This document shows, in pieces, positions 1-10,911 of a stretch of DNA of 64,000 nucleotides. The notes under the pieces are model-generated. The model was not told where the DNA came from, did no database searches, and saw only the letters and a program-made list of their open reading frames with translations. Location of the stretch: assembly GCA_038501625.1 (NCBI GenBank), contig JAZAYU010000034.1, positions 682,001-746,000 on the forward strand, in the 5' to 3' direction. The position numbers and the translations under genes were made by a program. The number at the start of each line of letters is the position of its first letter. The stretch's first letter is position 1. The stretch comes from Corbicula japonica (taxonomy: Eukaryota; Mollusca; Bivalvia; Venerida; Cyrenidae).

Positions 1-831
1 AAATTGAACACGTTAAACATTGATAAACATGGTGCAAAATAAAGGATTGAACTTACGTGTGACTAATATATAAAACGGAGATATATTAAATGTTTCCCTA
101 AATTTTATCAAATTAAAATGTAACCCTGTGCATGGTTTCGTTTTTGGCTCAGTACATGTGCCGGCTGGTCAATTATTGAAGCTATGTGTTAAAGAAAGAT
201 ACAAAAAAAATAACAGGGTCAATACTATTAGTTAAATAGTTTGAGTATATCAACACGGAAGTATTTTGCACTTTATCTATTCAAGATGTGGATAACTCCT
301 CGCATTATTGTAGATTGAATAAGTGATGTATGACATTACCTTAGTTTTGTTATTAATTTAAGATAAATAAACTTTAACGATATGGAGATCTCAACACCAG
401 TGCCACGCAGACGGTTCAGAAATTAGTATAGAGCAACTAGGTAATCACTGAATAAATTTAAGATAAAATTTTATCTGTCAGATGGTGAATAATCGAAAAA
501 GGTGTGTTCAAAAGGTCTGTAAAATGCAATGTATTATTGGAAAACATAACACATGATAATTTAATTGATATCCAAAGGTCTGCCATTCGGACATACCACC
601 AACAAACGAAATAAACCACAATTTATAAAATAAGGGGTAAAGTCTATTAAGATTTTTAACTATCAACGTTTTATATATAATTATTTTCTTTTACCAAAAT
701 TACCTAATGTGTTGAAAATTGCAAACTAACTATTACTTAAGATACACACTTGTTCAGAGATCTAATTTCACCTTTTTAATTTTGAAAAGTCATCTGAAAG
801 TGTTGCCTTACATCCATACCTTTATGCCTAG

Positions 832-924
832 AAATTTCTTACGGACAATGGGTCCACACGGGGAGGAACCTCACGTTTCTCAATGTGGTAGCGAGTATGC
901 ACAAAAAAGATTAATGACCCTAAT
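832..924 (+). pseudogene. Possible internal exon, unrecognised
   Basis: An open stretch lies between an acceptor-like TAG at 829-831 and a perfect donor, AAT|GTAAGT, at 925. Read from base 833 it gives a Gly-Pro-His-Gly-Glu-Glu segment followed by a Lys/Arg-rich end, and it finishes in phase 2. I do not recognise the peptide. It lies upstream of the caspase-like exons at 1304 and 1697 and could belong to the same decayed gene, but its phase does not join directly to 1304, so at least one more exon would be needed. The call rests on splice signals and openness alone. Confidence 0.2.
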
Positions 925-1303
925 GTAAGTGGTTTTCGTCAGTTATTGTTAATCTGTTGCAACTCATTCAAGATTTATGGTTGTCTTGCTTAAGTAAATA
1001 TTTTAGATACCTTTCTACATTGCCATAAGATTAAATTGTGGAACAGTTTTACCGTATCCATATATTGTTCATGGCTTTTTGCAGCGGTACGTTTTTTAAA
1101 TCTGAATTTAATTCATGATGCACTACACACTATTTCATTTAATTCACCTTTTATACATTCAACTGAATTCTGTATAAATAATTTTTTATTCGTATTGATT
1201 TTCAGATAATTCTCTCTAATGCAATATTAGAATGGTCATCACAGAAAACGTTACCAATTGGATTACCTCCAACAATGAATTTCTGGTCGTTTTCTTAATC
1301 TAG

Positions 1304-1819
1304 GTTTATCCAATCTCAAAGCACATTCGAGGAAAGGTGGTTCTATTATGCAATACTGGTTATCAGTCACTGAGGTTGTTCAAAGGTTTGTTTATACAGA
1401 TTAAATATAAAGTGGACGTTTTTGTTGAAACGACCAGGGAGGTACATACTTTTATGTACTTTTAAATTGTTTATTATAAGTTCTTATTATCTAGTGGTCT
1501 ATGTCAAAATATATGCCTTTAGATTAAACCACAGATATACAACGACAAGTTAAACAGAAAATACTTACGATTTTATTTTTTCAATTAACATTTTGTTGAA
1601 TTTGAAATTATTTCCTATACCTATTTTTTGCTTTTATTAAGTTGAAATATAGAACATTTTATCTGAATTTATCATTAGCACATTTTCTGTCCTAAGTTCA
1701 TGCACAAAACTATCGAGGATGAGGCAAGACGTTCTGAAAACAAACTAATCGATGCTTTTGTGGTTGTTATTTATGGAATTCTGGATGGTATCAACCTTGA
1801 AAAGATAGTAGCGGCTTAA
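1304..1819 (+). pseudogene. Caspase-like p20 relic (two exons)
   Basis: Exon 1304-1441 follows a TAG acceptor and ends at GAG|GTACAT. Exon 1697-1819 follows CCTAAG and ends in TAA. Both junctions are phase 0 and join cleanly. The first exon reads HIRGKVVLLCNTGYQS and then IKYKVDVFVETTRE, matching the start of a caspase large subunit (RG-x-ALI-x-CN, then YKVDV and the TxEE helix). The second reads EARRSENKLIDAFVVVIYG, matching the strand that leads to the catalytic Ser-His-Gly; here the His position is Tyr. The frame stops 13 codons later. No QACxG cysteine motif or small subunit follows before the retroelement at 2983. Caspases are cysteine proteases of cell death and immunity; this copy could not be catalytic. 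The family call is by eye. Confidence 0.5.
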
Positions 1820-2309
1820 CACCCCTCCACTGCGCCGCATCTAGCAAATAAACCCAAACTCGTGTATTTGATTGGTAAGATACTAGTAACAGAATCACTC
1901 TTATTTGATGAATTACAAACATTCCATTATATTATTGTAACAAGAATAACCAAACCTCGTCGAGAAAGACAGATGTATAAATATGGCAGGTTTTGTATGA
2001 CTTAAGCTATGCATAAACAGTAATATTGTGAAAAATATAATGGCATTTTCTTAAGCATTATTCTATATAAATTAATGTTAAAATTTCCATCGATACCGGT
2101 ATAAAATAATATTTAAACAATGCTGACTCTAAAGACAATACGCCTCACAAACATCAAAAAAAATGATAACGCTGGGTTACAAAATTGAAAAAATAATATT
2201 CGACATTCACGTTTGTTAATGGGATTTAAACCCATGATGTTGTATATCAACCTATTATTTGTAGTTCAGGTTCATTTAAATAATAAGCTAGAATATGTCC
2301 TCGGACACT
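1820..2309. other. AT-rich stretch, nothing recognised
   Basis: About 490 bases of AT-rich sequence with no exon-like open stretch and no clear repeat structure. The region before 832 is likewise featureless. Confidence 0.5.
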
Positions 2310-2557
2310 GATGCCCCCACTGCTGCAACATAATTTTTAATAACAAAGGGCCATAACTCTGGTAAAAAAAGTCGCTGGAAAAAATCCTTTCTTTACAATC
2401 ATAACACATCCTGCTTGATCATCTGTGCAAGCTTGAAAGAAATCCGCCTTATAGTTTAGGCGGAGTGGATGCCACAAGATTTGGGGACGTACGGACGTAC
2501 GTACGTACGGACGGACGAGTGCAACTCTATATGCCTCCGACTTTGTGGGGGCATACA
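2310..2557. mobile_element. Short inverted-repeat element with ACGG-type tract
   Basis: The ends are ATGCCCCCAC (from 2310) and GTGGGGGCAT (to about 2556), a perfect 10 bp inverted repeat. Inside lie the phrase AAAGGGCCATAACTCTG, also present in the large array at 15686-18355, and a degenerate GGACGTACGG tract at 2487-2517. An inverted repeat, a single core and an ACGG-like microsatellite is the plan of bivalve pearl-type non-autonomous elements. It codes for nothing. Confidence 0.55.
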
Positions 2558-3450
2558 AATGGCTCGATAACTTACCTTAAACTTACTCGTGTTCATATAA
2601 CATGCAAAATGTAAATGGTGTGAACATATTAAAGTTTAGTTGCAAATGGTATAGTAACATGTTGATAGTTATGCTGTTATGTTTGTCAACAAATTAGGTC
2701 GTTAAATCTAGAAAGAACTTACATAATACTTCAATATTTTTTTGTATTTGTCTTGCTCTGTGGATTTTACATTTTGCCTTAAACTACATTATTATTTTAA
2801 GAATCGTGGACAGTGTTACGTGTATTTAGTTGAAAAAAAATCCTCTTAGATTGGTATATTGCCTTTTATATTCTGCTGTAATTGATCTAATATACCAAAG
2901 AGGATATTCAGAAAATTACATATGTTTAAAAACTGTAGAATTAACATGTTTATATTAAGAGAAGCATGTTTCGTAAACTTAAAAAAAGGTGAAATATGCA
3001 TATCAGGAATCGCCACATTCAGAAAAAACAGCCTCCCCACACAGTCAAGAAGAAGAGAGGGGGAGAGAGCATGGTTAATAAAATAATCAGTTTCAAAAAA
3101 GACACCACTAACAATAAACAAAAATGAGAACCCGAGGGGTTACCGCCTTGGAACGGTCAGTGGCAAATCAAATTGCCACTGGGGGTTTAAACCAGGTTCT
3201 AGGGTGCACCAACCTCACACTTGCCCCAACAGGTTCTCATATCACAAAACAAGTACAAGTTGTCTTGGTGAAAAGACTCCAACCCACTTATCTGCTTAAC
3301 AATGTTGCATGCAAAAGCACACAAACATATAAAACATAAGAAGCTAAGAGCATTGCAAAGCCGAAAGGGGTACTCAATGATCTTACCGAGACCAGAGCTC
3401 CTGGAGTAAAATCAGCAAGAACACGATGACAGGGATAAAAGAAACAAATC

Positions 3451-3502
3451 GAGTTTCTAGGTTCTTTTAAGAAAAGATTTCCCCAATAACCTTCATAAAC
3501 TC
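3451..3502 (-). promoter_or_regulatory. Candidate SECIS element directly after the stop codon
   Basis: Read on the minus strand from 3502: helix I GAGTTT; core ATGA (3496-3493); 12 bases; an unpaired AAA (3480-3478); a long arm closing with AACCT (3463-3459); the core partner AGA (3458-3456); then AACTC, which pairs with GAGTT. Helix II starts with AGGTT pairing to AACCT and continues with weaker A-U and G-U pairs. The ATGA/GA quartet, the AA motif about 12 bases after ATGA and the closing helix are the diagnostic parts of a eukaryotic SECIS, which directs UGA to be read as selenocysteine. It begins at the base after UAA. Folding was done by eye. Confidence 0.65.
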
Positions 3503-6500
3503 TTAAACCCCTGCCACCGTCGTGCAACCAAAGAGGTAAGCATAATGATCAACTGTAGAAGGGTTAATCACCAGGCCTGCAGAGCGCTGTAAAATATCAT
3601 GTTGGTAACCTTTCTTTTTAAATTTACAGATGGTTTTTACGAATAACCGGGAGAAATTAACACTGCCTTTAATCTTTTTAAGTTTATAAATTAAATCTCC
3701 ATAAAAAACTGGTTGTGAAATACCTTGTTGCAAAAGTGATTTTAAACTGCATTTGTATTTATGAATTAAATCTGGGTATCGGCGATAAAACTTGCAAAAG
3801 GTTTTCCTTAATTTGTGATACCGATAACCTTGTTTTAAGAGTTTTTCTGTAATGCAAAGATTACGTTCATTGAAATCATTAACATTGTTGCAAGCTCTTG
3901 AAAAGCGAACAAGCTGTGAGATATAAACCCCATAAGATGTTGCACGGGGAACATCGCCGTCTAAAAACGGAAAATTTACTATATTAAAATTAAAATCATC
4001 TCTTTTATCATAAATTTTAGTAGTGACATAACCATTTTCAATGGACAGATTTAGATCGAGAAAGTTTGCTTGCTTTTCTGAAGTGTTCGCTTTGTTAAGT
4101 TGTAGTTCTTTGGGATAAATCTTATTAACCAGTAATGGAAAATGGTTATTGTCTATATTTAATAAATCATCAAGGTACCTCGAGGTGTTGTTAAAAGCTG
4201 TAATTATATCATCTTGATGTTCAGTAGAAAGAGATAACATAAAGTCTCTTTCATAACAGTATAAAAACAGATCAGCAACAAGGGGTGCACAATTAGTACC
4301 CATTGGGATGCCTATTACTTGTTTATAAATAGAGGTACCGAATCTAACATAAATATTATCCAGTAAGAAAGTTAGCGACTCTATAAGGTCTTGACAAGTC
4401 CATAATGTATAATTATCATAAGAACCATCTGTAAAAAATGCCCTATGTTCATTACAAGCGATGAAGGTTTTATTTTCTCTAGCAAACGTTTTTTCAATGA
4501 GACTGGTTAGTTTGTCTCTTATTAAATTATGAGGGAGCGAAGTGTATAATGTTGAGAAATCATAAGTAGACAAACAGAACGCCCGAAAATTATTTGATTT
4601 AAGCTTTTTCAAAACGTCATTTGAATTTTTAATCGACCAAAATAAATTTTTGCCAGAAGTTTCAAAAACCTTATCACAATACCTAATTACGTGTTCTTTT
4701 ATAGCTGTAAGACAAGATGTTAAGAGCACGGATAATTTAGTAGTAGTGCAAGAACTAGAGTTAGCAATAAATCTTGCTTTATACGGTGTTTTATGCATTT
4801 TAGGTAACCAATACATAGTAGGTACTTTGTCTTGTTTCGGCTCAATACTGATTCTAAATTTTGTAATTTGTAGAGTGTGTGCAGTAACAATATCACTCTC
4901 AGATGAAGAAGTCAGTATATAAGCATTAGTGCTGTTCAGTTCTTCAGTTTGAATATTAATATAGTGTATTCGTCACACTATAATTACATTATTAGAAGCC
5001 TTATCAGCAGGTGTTAAAACAAATCTGTTATGAAAGTCTTGAATTCCTTTTTTCAAATGACGAAAGTTAAAACGAGGTCGAGGTGGTAATAAAGCAATGT
5101 TTCTTTCATAAAATGATATACGGGTGTCAATTATTTTGAATATGTGCTTTTTCCAGTTAGAAAGTGCATTAGGCTCGGCATGTTCTCTTTTGCACCATTT
5201 ATTGCAAAATAAGTTCAAAGACTCAGCAATTTCTGCACGGCATGCATTAAAGTCAATTTTGGATGATATTCTATATTTGGGACCTTTAGAAATTAAATTA
5301 CGAATTCTAGAGTCTTTGATTAAATTAAGATCACCGGTAACAATATGACCGGCAGGCTTATAGCAATATTTAGAAGTTAAACACTCTCAAGATTTTGGTG
5401 TATTTTCAATGATCTGTAAATCCGATGTAATTTTATTGTAATTAAAAATTATATTTCTAGTTGGTTTGTTGTATTTATAACAAACCATAGGCGATTCAGT
5501 ATTCTTAAAATAAATAGGAACAGCCGATTGAACTCTTTTATCTTTAAATATACTAGGAAGGTCAATAAAATCTATTCCTTTATTTAAAAAAGAAATTTTA
5601 AGGAAATGTCTTTGATGGTCCGATTCCAAGTCAATATGCGGCCTGAGAACATGCCGAGTATAACACTGAATAAGACTAGCAACCTCGTAAAATGGATGGG
5701 TTCTAATGACGATGTCGTCGGCTTCCTCATCCAGTTTCTGCAGACTTGATATAGAAAGAGAAGCCAACCTAGATAGCATAGCGTGTCTGCCAGATTGTTT
5801 TAAAATAATATGTAGGTCATGAATAGAACAACGAATACGTGATTTTCTTTTTATGTTTCCATTAGTTCTGCTTCCGTGCGACCTCGATTTTCTTTTACGT
5901 ATTTCAAGTAATTCAAAGACGTCATAATCAGGATTTTTAGAAATGTTGCCTTCTTGATAAATATTATCATTTAAACCAAGTGGGTAAGGAGTTTGTAATT
6001 TTTTAATCCATTTCTGCTCCGAAACGAGCCTGGCCCTGATTTTAAATGCTCTTGAAGCAGTGCTGTCAAATGTAAGTTTTTCTACTGGTTGAACGGAAAT
6101 ATTTTGTAAACGGTGTCCTGAATGCTTAAAGTGTTGGTATAAAAATGTTTTAAATTTGCTGTTGTTTCGAATTTTAGAACAATGTTGTCCAAAACGTGTT
6201 TTTAAAGGGCGACCTGTTTGTCCCACATATTGAATACCACAGTTATTAGAATTTCAAGTTAAAACGTAAACAATATTATCAGTTCGTCAGTCTATATCAT
6301 TATTAATGTTAACTGAGAAAGTTCTGCCGTTAACTGTGGATTTAATGATAGAATTACAATTCAAATAATCACAGCATCTGCACCTCTTAGAATTGCACTT
6401 GAAAATAGAAGGATAAGGTCTGCGTCTTCCGTCATTCAATTTATTTGTTGTAGAAATATCATACTTTCGAAGAATAGGCGATTTTAAAGGTGAAAGAGTA

Positions 6501-6715
6501 ATTTTTAAATTGTTTTTAAATAAATTAGTACAATGAACCCTCTGCAGACCTGTCATATTGATAGAGCTTGCCGAAGATAAATTAATACGTGATAAACGAA
6601 CCGAAGGCTGCAGACTTTTAAAAGATTTAATTTTATGCGGTGTTTGGACAGAAGACGCAGAAGATAGCCTTATTGGAGAAAGATTGATTTTCAATATTTT
6701 ATTTTGTGCTGCCAT
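3503..6715 (-). CDS. N-terminal GIY-YIG endonuclease plus reverse transcriptase, UGA-containing selenoprotein frame
   Basis: One frame of 1071 codons starts at ATG 6715 and ends in TAA (3505-3503). It is interrupted only by four UGA codons, at 6289-6287, 6256-6254, 5389-5387 and 4975-4973 (residues 143, 154, 443, 581); there is no UAA or UAG inside. Order: a basic N-terminus with a Cys cluster (Cys107, 112, 114, 115, 120); a GIY-YIG domain from YVLT-U (residues 150-154) to QYVGQTGR (162-169); a linker with U-E-C at 443-445; then the RT, with YWLPKMHK near 635, FSTLYTSLP near 720, GIPMGTNCAP near 802 and the catalytic YLDD near 847. Each UGA falls where a cysteine is expected: the first metal ligand of the endonuclease, and the CxC linker motif typical of this clade. 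Naiads in clams are known to use selenocysteine. The alternative, four independent nonsense mutations that are all UGA, is unlikely. Confidence 0.85.
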
Positions 6716-7172
6716 AATGAAATATGTAGAAAGAATACCATTATATGATCAGCGACTTTAGGTTGCATTGAATTTCTCAAGTGACGTCACAACGTAATAC
6801 GTGTATAGACAGTAAAGCGCGCTAAACACTATATTCTATAAATAGCACGCTGATCAATGTCCATAAATATTAACGTCCTGAATCACTGATCCCAAAGGAA
6901 TGGGACTGTAAAAAGAGTACTAAAATACACCAAAATGACCAATTCTGGTTCCAGAAAGCGTATAATAATAAATCAATTTAAACGCAACAGAAAGTCGGTG
7001 AAAATATAACCTTCAATGTGGTATATAATAGTAAATGAGTGAGTGGGGAGGGGGTGTGGAAAGTGAATGTCAAATGCAGTCCCTGAGGGATGAAAAGATA
7101 ACAGTATTGAATGTAAGTACGGGGAGACGTTTTACGGCCGCCACACAGCACATACACAACTACTGTGATTAT
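6716..7172 (-). other. 5-prime UTR of the Naiad element
   Basis: This segment lies between the upstream pseudo-LTR and the ATG at 6715. A closely similar stretch (around 7035-7170) recurs at about 36880-37015 in another gene's intron, which shows that it belongs to the element. I did not find a hammerhead-ribozyme core by eye, in line with what is reported for this clade. It presumably carries promoter activity, but no specific signal could be identified. Confidence 0.5.
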
Positions 7173-8966
7173 AAAAAGGTGAAATATGCATATCAGGAAT
7201 CGCCACATTCAGAAAAAACAGCCTCCCCACACAGTCAAGAAGAAGAGAGGGGGAGAGAGCATGGTTAATAAAATAATCAGTTTCAAAAAAGACACCACTA
7301 ACAATAAACAAAAATGAGAACCCGAGGGGTTACCGCCTTGGAACGGTCAGTGGCAAATCAAATTGCCACTGGGGGTTTAAACCAGGTTCTAGGGTGCACC
7401 AACCTCACACTTGCCCCAACAGGTTCTCATATCACAAAACAAGTACAAGTTGTCTTGGTGAAAAGACTCCAACCCACTTATCTGCTTAACAATGTTGCAT
7501 GCAAAAGCACACAAACATATAAAACATAAGAAGCTAAGAGCATTGCAAAGCCGAAAGGGGTACTCAATGATCTTACCGAGACCAGAGCTCCTGGAGTAAA
7601 ATCAGCAAGAACACGATGACAGGGATAAAAGAAACAAATCGAGTTTCTAGGTTCTTTTAAGAAAAGATTTCCCCAATAACCTTCATAAACTCTTAAACCC
7701 CTGCCACCGTCGTGCAACTAAAGAGGTAAGCATAATGATCAACTGTAGAAGGGTTAATCACCAGGCCTGCAGAGCGCTGTAAAATATCATGTTGGTAACC
7801 TTTCTTTTTAAATTTACAGATGGTTTTTACGAATAACCGGGAGAAATTAACACTGCCTTTAATCTTTTTAAGTTTATAAATTAAATCTCCATAAAAAACT
7901 GGTTGTGAAATACCTTGTTGCAAAAGTGATTTTAAACTGCATTTGTATTTATGAATTAAATCTGGGTATCGGCGATAAAACTTGCAAAAGGTTTTCCTTA
8001 ATTTGTGATACCGATAACCTTGTTTTAAGAGTTTTTCTGTAATGCAAAGATTACGTTCATTGAAATCATTAACATTGTTGCAAGCTCTTGAAAAGCGAAC
8101 AAGCTGTGAGATATAAACCCCATAAGATGTTGCACGGGGAACATCGCCGTCTAAAAACGGAAAATTTACTATATTAAAATTAAAATCATCTCTTTTATCA
8201 TAAATTTTAGTAGTGACATAACCATTTTCAATGGACAGATTTAGATCGAGAAAGTTTGCTTGCTTTTCTGAAGTGTTCGCTTTGTTAAGTTGTAGTTCTT
8301 TGGGATAAATCTTATTAACCAGTAATGGAAAATGGTTATTGTCTATATTTAATAAATCATCAAGGTACCTCGAGGTGTTGTTAAAAGCTGTAATTATATC
8401 ATCTTGATGTTCAGTAGAAAGAGATAACATAAAGTCTCTTTCATAACAGTATAAAAACAGATCAGCAACAAGGGGTGCACAATTAGTACCCATTGGGATG
8501 CCTATTACTTGTTTATAAATAGAGGTACCGAATCTAACATAAATATTATCCAGTAAGAAAGTTAGCGACTCTATAAGGTCTTGACAAGTCCATAATGTAT
8601 AATTATCATAAGAACCATCTGTAAAAAATGCCCTATGTTCATTACAAGCGATGAAGGTTTTATTTTCTCTAGCAAACGTTTTTTCAATGAGACTGGTTAG
8701 TTTGTCTCTTATTAAATTATGAGGGAGCGAAGTGTATAATGTTGAGAAATCATAAGTAGACAAACAGAACGCCCGAAAATTATTTGATTTAAGCTTTTTC
8801 AAAACGTCATTTGAATTTTTAATCGACCAAAATAAATTTTTGCCAGAAGTTTCAAAAACCTTATCACAATACCTAATTACGTGTTCTTTTATAGCTGTAA
8901 GACAAGATGTTAAGAGCACGGATAATTTAGTAGTAGTGCAAGAACTAGAGTTAGCAATAAATCTTG
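7173..8966 (-). repeat. Upstream pseudo-LTR (5-prime-truncated Naiad copy)
   Basis: A copy of 2983-4776. It holds the C-terminal RT (frame open from 8966 to the TAA at 7695-7693), the SECIS-like hairpin (7692-7641) and the 3-prime UTR. The truncation point at 8966 falls between the linker and the first RT motif, so YWLPK is absent while FSTLYTSLP, GIPMGTN and YLDD remain. No UGA lies in the retained part. It cannot make an endonuclease and is best read as the pseudo-LTR that forms part of the element, not as a separate gene. Confidence 0.8.
7641..7692 (-). promoter_or_regulatory. Second copy of the SECIS-like hairpin
   Basis: Identical in sequence to 3451-3502 and also placed immediately after a UAA. 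In this pseudo-LTR the upstream frame contains no UGA, so the hairpin has no selenocysteine codon to serve here. Confidence 0.6.
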
Positions 8967-9590
8967 TTAAGGTCGTTTTAAGGTCCTGTTAAGGTCGTTG
9001 AGCATGATATTTATGTATTATGTTAATAGTACTTCTAAAATTTATTTTGTTCTAATACCGGGTTTTTCGGCCAGTTTATAGATTGGCGATTTCCATATCC
9101 CAACCAATATAGATTTGGATATTGTTCAATCATCCAAGGATATATATCCTGGTTTTTTAATTTTACCTTTGGCGTTGACTGTGCTATGCAGGATTTATAT
9201 TCTCTGATCCCCTATCAAAATTCTATTCTGTTTATATTCTCTGATCCCCTATCAAAATTCTATTCTGTTTAGTTCCGCCCGTTGTTTTCTCGTTTACTGC
9301 AAACCCATTCTTTTATCTATGGGCCATAAGCCGCTGAACATGGAATGGTATTAATCTGAAAATATCGCATTGGATGTTCCATGTTCAACGACATATGCAT
9401 ACCATCGTTTGTGGTGGATCGAAATTGTACTGTTCATTGGTGTAAATATTAAGTTGTGCTCAACCCAGGGCTAGATGGCGTAGGCAGTAAGATGCATTTC
9501 CATTACTTGAAAAATAACTATTAATGTGATCTTGTAACGCATCGGACGGAAATATATTCAAATTAATAAGATTTTTTTGTTTTAACGACA
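8967..9590. other. Non-coding flank with small repeats
   Basis: A 37-base unit containing TCTCTGATCCCCTATC occurs twice in tandem near 9198-9271. A perfect 11 bp stem, TGAACATGGAA (9335-9345) and TTCCATGTTCA (9377-9387), encloses a 31-base loop. No gene was seen. Confidence 0.5.
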
Positions 9591-9591
9591 G

Positions 9592-9667
9592 GACCTTCTG
9601 AAGTGGCGAAGCAGGTCCAAGAGGTTTCACTGAAAAACACAGATCCGCAGATTTATTGGAGCTACAG
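9592..9667 (+). CDS. Possible short exon, unrecognised
   Basis: A 76-base stretch sits between a good acceptor (TTTTAACGACAG) and a good donor (CTACAG|GTATCT). Only one frame is open; it starts in phase 1 and includes EVAKQVQEVSLKNTDPQIYW. Spliced to either downstream unit (9885 or 10102) it would end after 13 more codons. That fits the 3-prime end of an upstream gene whose other exons I could not find. Function unknown. Confidence 0.3.
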
Positions 9668-9774
9668 GTATCTTTTAAAAACTGTTTCGAAATGACAGTT
9701 TAAATAAAATCATTTTCCTAATGTTTCAATAACTGTTTTTTTATGTTAAAGGTTGATTTATTCTTAATAAAAGT

Positions 9775-10185
9775 ATTTTAATAATTATACCTTTCAAAAT
9801 TTAAAGTTTCGATAGTCAATTAAAAAATCACACTGTGACCTTCAGTTCTACGCCGGACAATCTAAATTTTGTGTTTTAATTCAGGTTTTCACGGGCTGAT
9901 GCTTGTTATCTACGTGTTCTGTAAATTTGTTCATGAACTATCTGCAAAAGACATATGGCGTGTCGTAAGTAATTGTAACACTAGCATATTGTTTTTTAAA
10001 TACCTTTTTAAATAATTTTAAAAGTTTCGAGTGTAAGTTAAATTATCAAACTGTAACCTTCTGCTCTACGCTGGACATTATAAATGTTTGTTTTATTTCA
10101 GGTTTCCACTGGCTGATGCTTGTTATCTACGTTTTCTGTAAATTTGTTCATGAACTATCTGCACAAGACATATGGAGTGTCGTTA
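9775..10185 (+). repeat. Tandemly duplicated exon-like unit
   Basis: Two diverged copies of a roughly 215-base unit, each with TTCAG|GTTT acceptors (exon starts 9885 and 10102). Two readings are possible. Joined to the exon at 9592 in phase 2, each encodes ADACYLR-(V/F)-L and stops, giving duplicated terminal exons. In phase 1 each encodes LMLVIYVFCKFVHELSA-(K/Q)-DIW up to a donor at 9965, which is intact in copy one (GTAAGT) and altered in copy two (GTTAGT). Conservation runs past the first reading's stop up to the donor, which slightly favours the second. No known domain was recognised. Confidence 0.35.
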
Positions 10186-10911
10186 GTTATTGTAACAATA
10201 CACAATGGCATATATGTAGTCAGCGATTCTTCGCACAAATAGATATTTATTATAGGTATAACGTAAGGAGTTTGTATACGACTCAAATAAACTTGTCGCT
10301 TTAATACAGTAGATATATCGAAAATGTACTTCCTCGCCTTTTGATTCTGTATTGTTTTACCATTTTTGTCCTCCTTACCATTGTTGCATGGTTAAGCTAT
10401 CTTTCACGACCGTTGGCTGCTATTCGTGGTCATTTTCTATATTGATGAGCTATTGGTCTCTTTACGTTATAGCGAGGTTATATGTACAGGTTATCGTTTG
10501 CTATCCGTTATCATTGTAATATGAACGGGTTATCATTCGATATCCCTTGCTTTTGTTAGAAATGTTGGTCGTACATAGAGTTTCAAATTTCAATGTACAT
10601 TGTTTATGGATGGACCACCTTTCTGTGTCCATTTTTGTTATTATATGGATGATTTTCTTGTTACCTTTGTTAGAGATCTAGAAGCCTAAACTTAACATTT
10701 TGATCCACAGTTTTGTTTTCAGGTATATAACAATAATGCCAACCTTCGCCATATTTGCTGTCAGTAGGCTATTTTTCTTAATGTGGCCACCTGATATCAC
10801 TTTTTTAAGTGTTGATCTAACACAATCTAGCTGTCTTCTAAACGTCATATCCAAGATTAAAAAGGTGAAATAATTCAAGTAGTCCCTTTCGTTATTGTTA
10901 AGCCTTACCAG
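10186..10911. other. Non-coding stretch before the ROCO gene
   Basis: AT-rich sequence with degenerate short phrases around TATCCGTTATC and TATCATTCG, but no supported exon. It ends in the acceptor CTTACCAG at 10911. Confidence 0.4.

Larger units (their letters stand above)
2983..8966 (-). mobile_element. Naiad-type Penelope-like retroelement with pseudo-LTRs
   Basis: Read on the minus strand, the order is: a 5-prime-truncated copy of the RT end and 3-prime UTR (8966-7173), a 5-prime UTR (7172-6716), one long frame (6715-3503), and the 3-prime UTR to about 2983. The first and last 1.79 kb (8966-7173 and 4776-2983) are direct copies offset by exactly 4190 bases, the partial-tandem pseudo-LTR layout of Penelope-like elements. 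The only difference I found over this length is at 3528/7718 (Gly or Ser near the RT C-terminus), so insertion looks recent. TTAA occurs just outside both ends and may be a short target duplication. The GIY-YIG endonuclease precedes the RT, which places the element in the permuted Naiad clade. Confidence 0.85.

Noticed and set aside
3124..3339. 71-residue plus-strand frame, repeated at 7314-7529
   Set aside because: It lies antisense in the 3-prime UTR of the retroelement and is identical only because the pseudo-LTRs are.
4973..6289. Four separate minus-strand genes between 3503 and 6715
   Set aside because: All pieces are in one frame separated only by UGA, so one selenoprotein-type gene is the better explanation.
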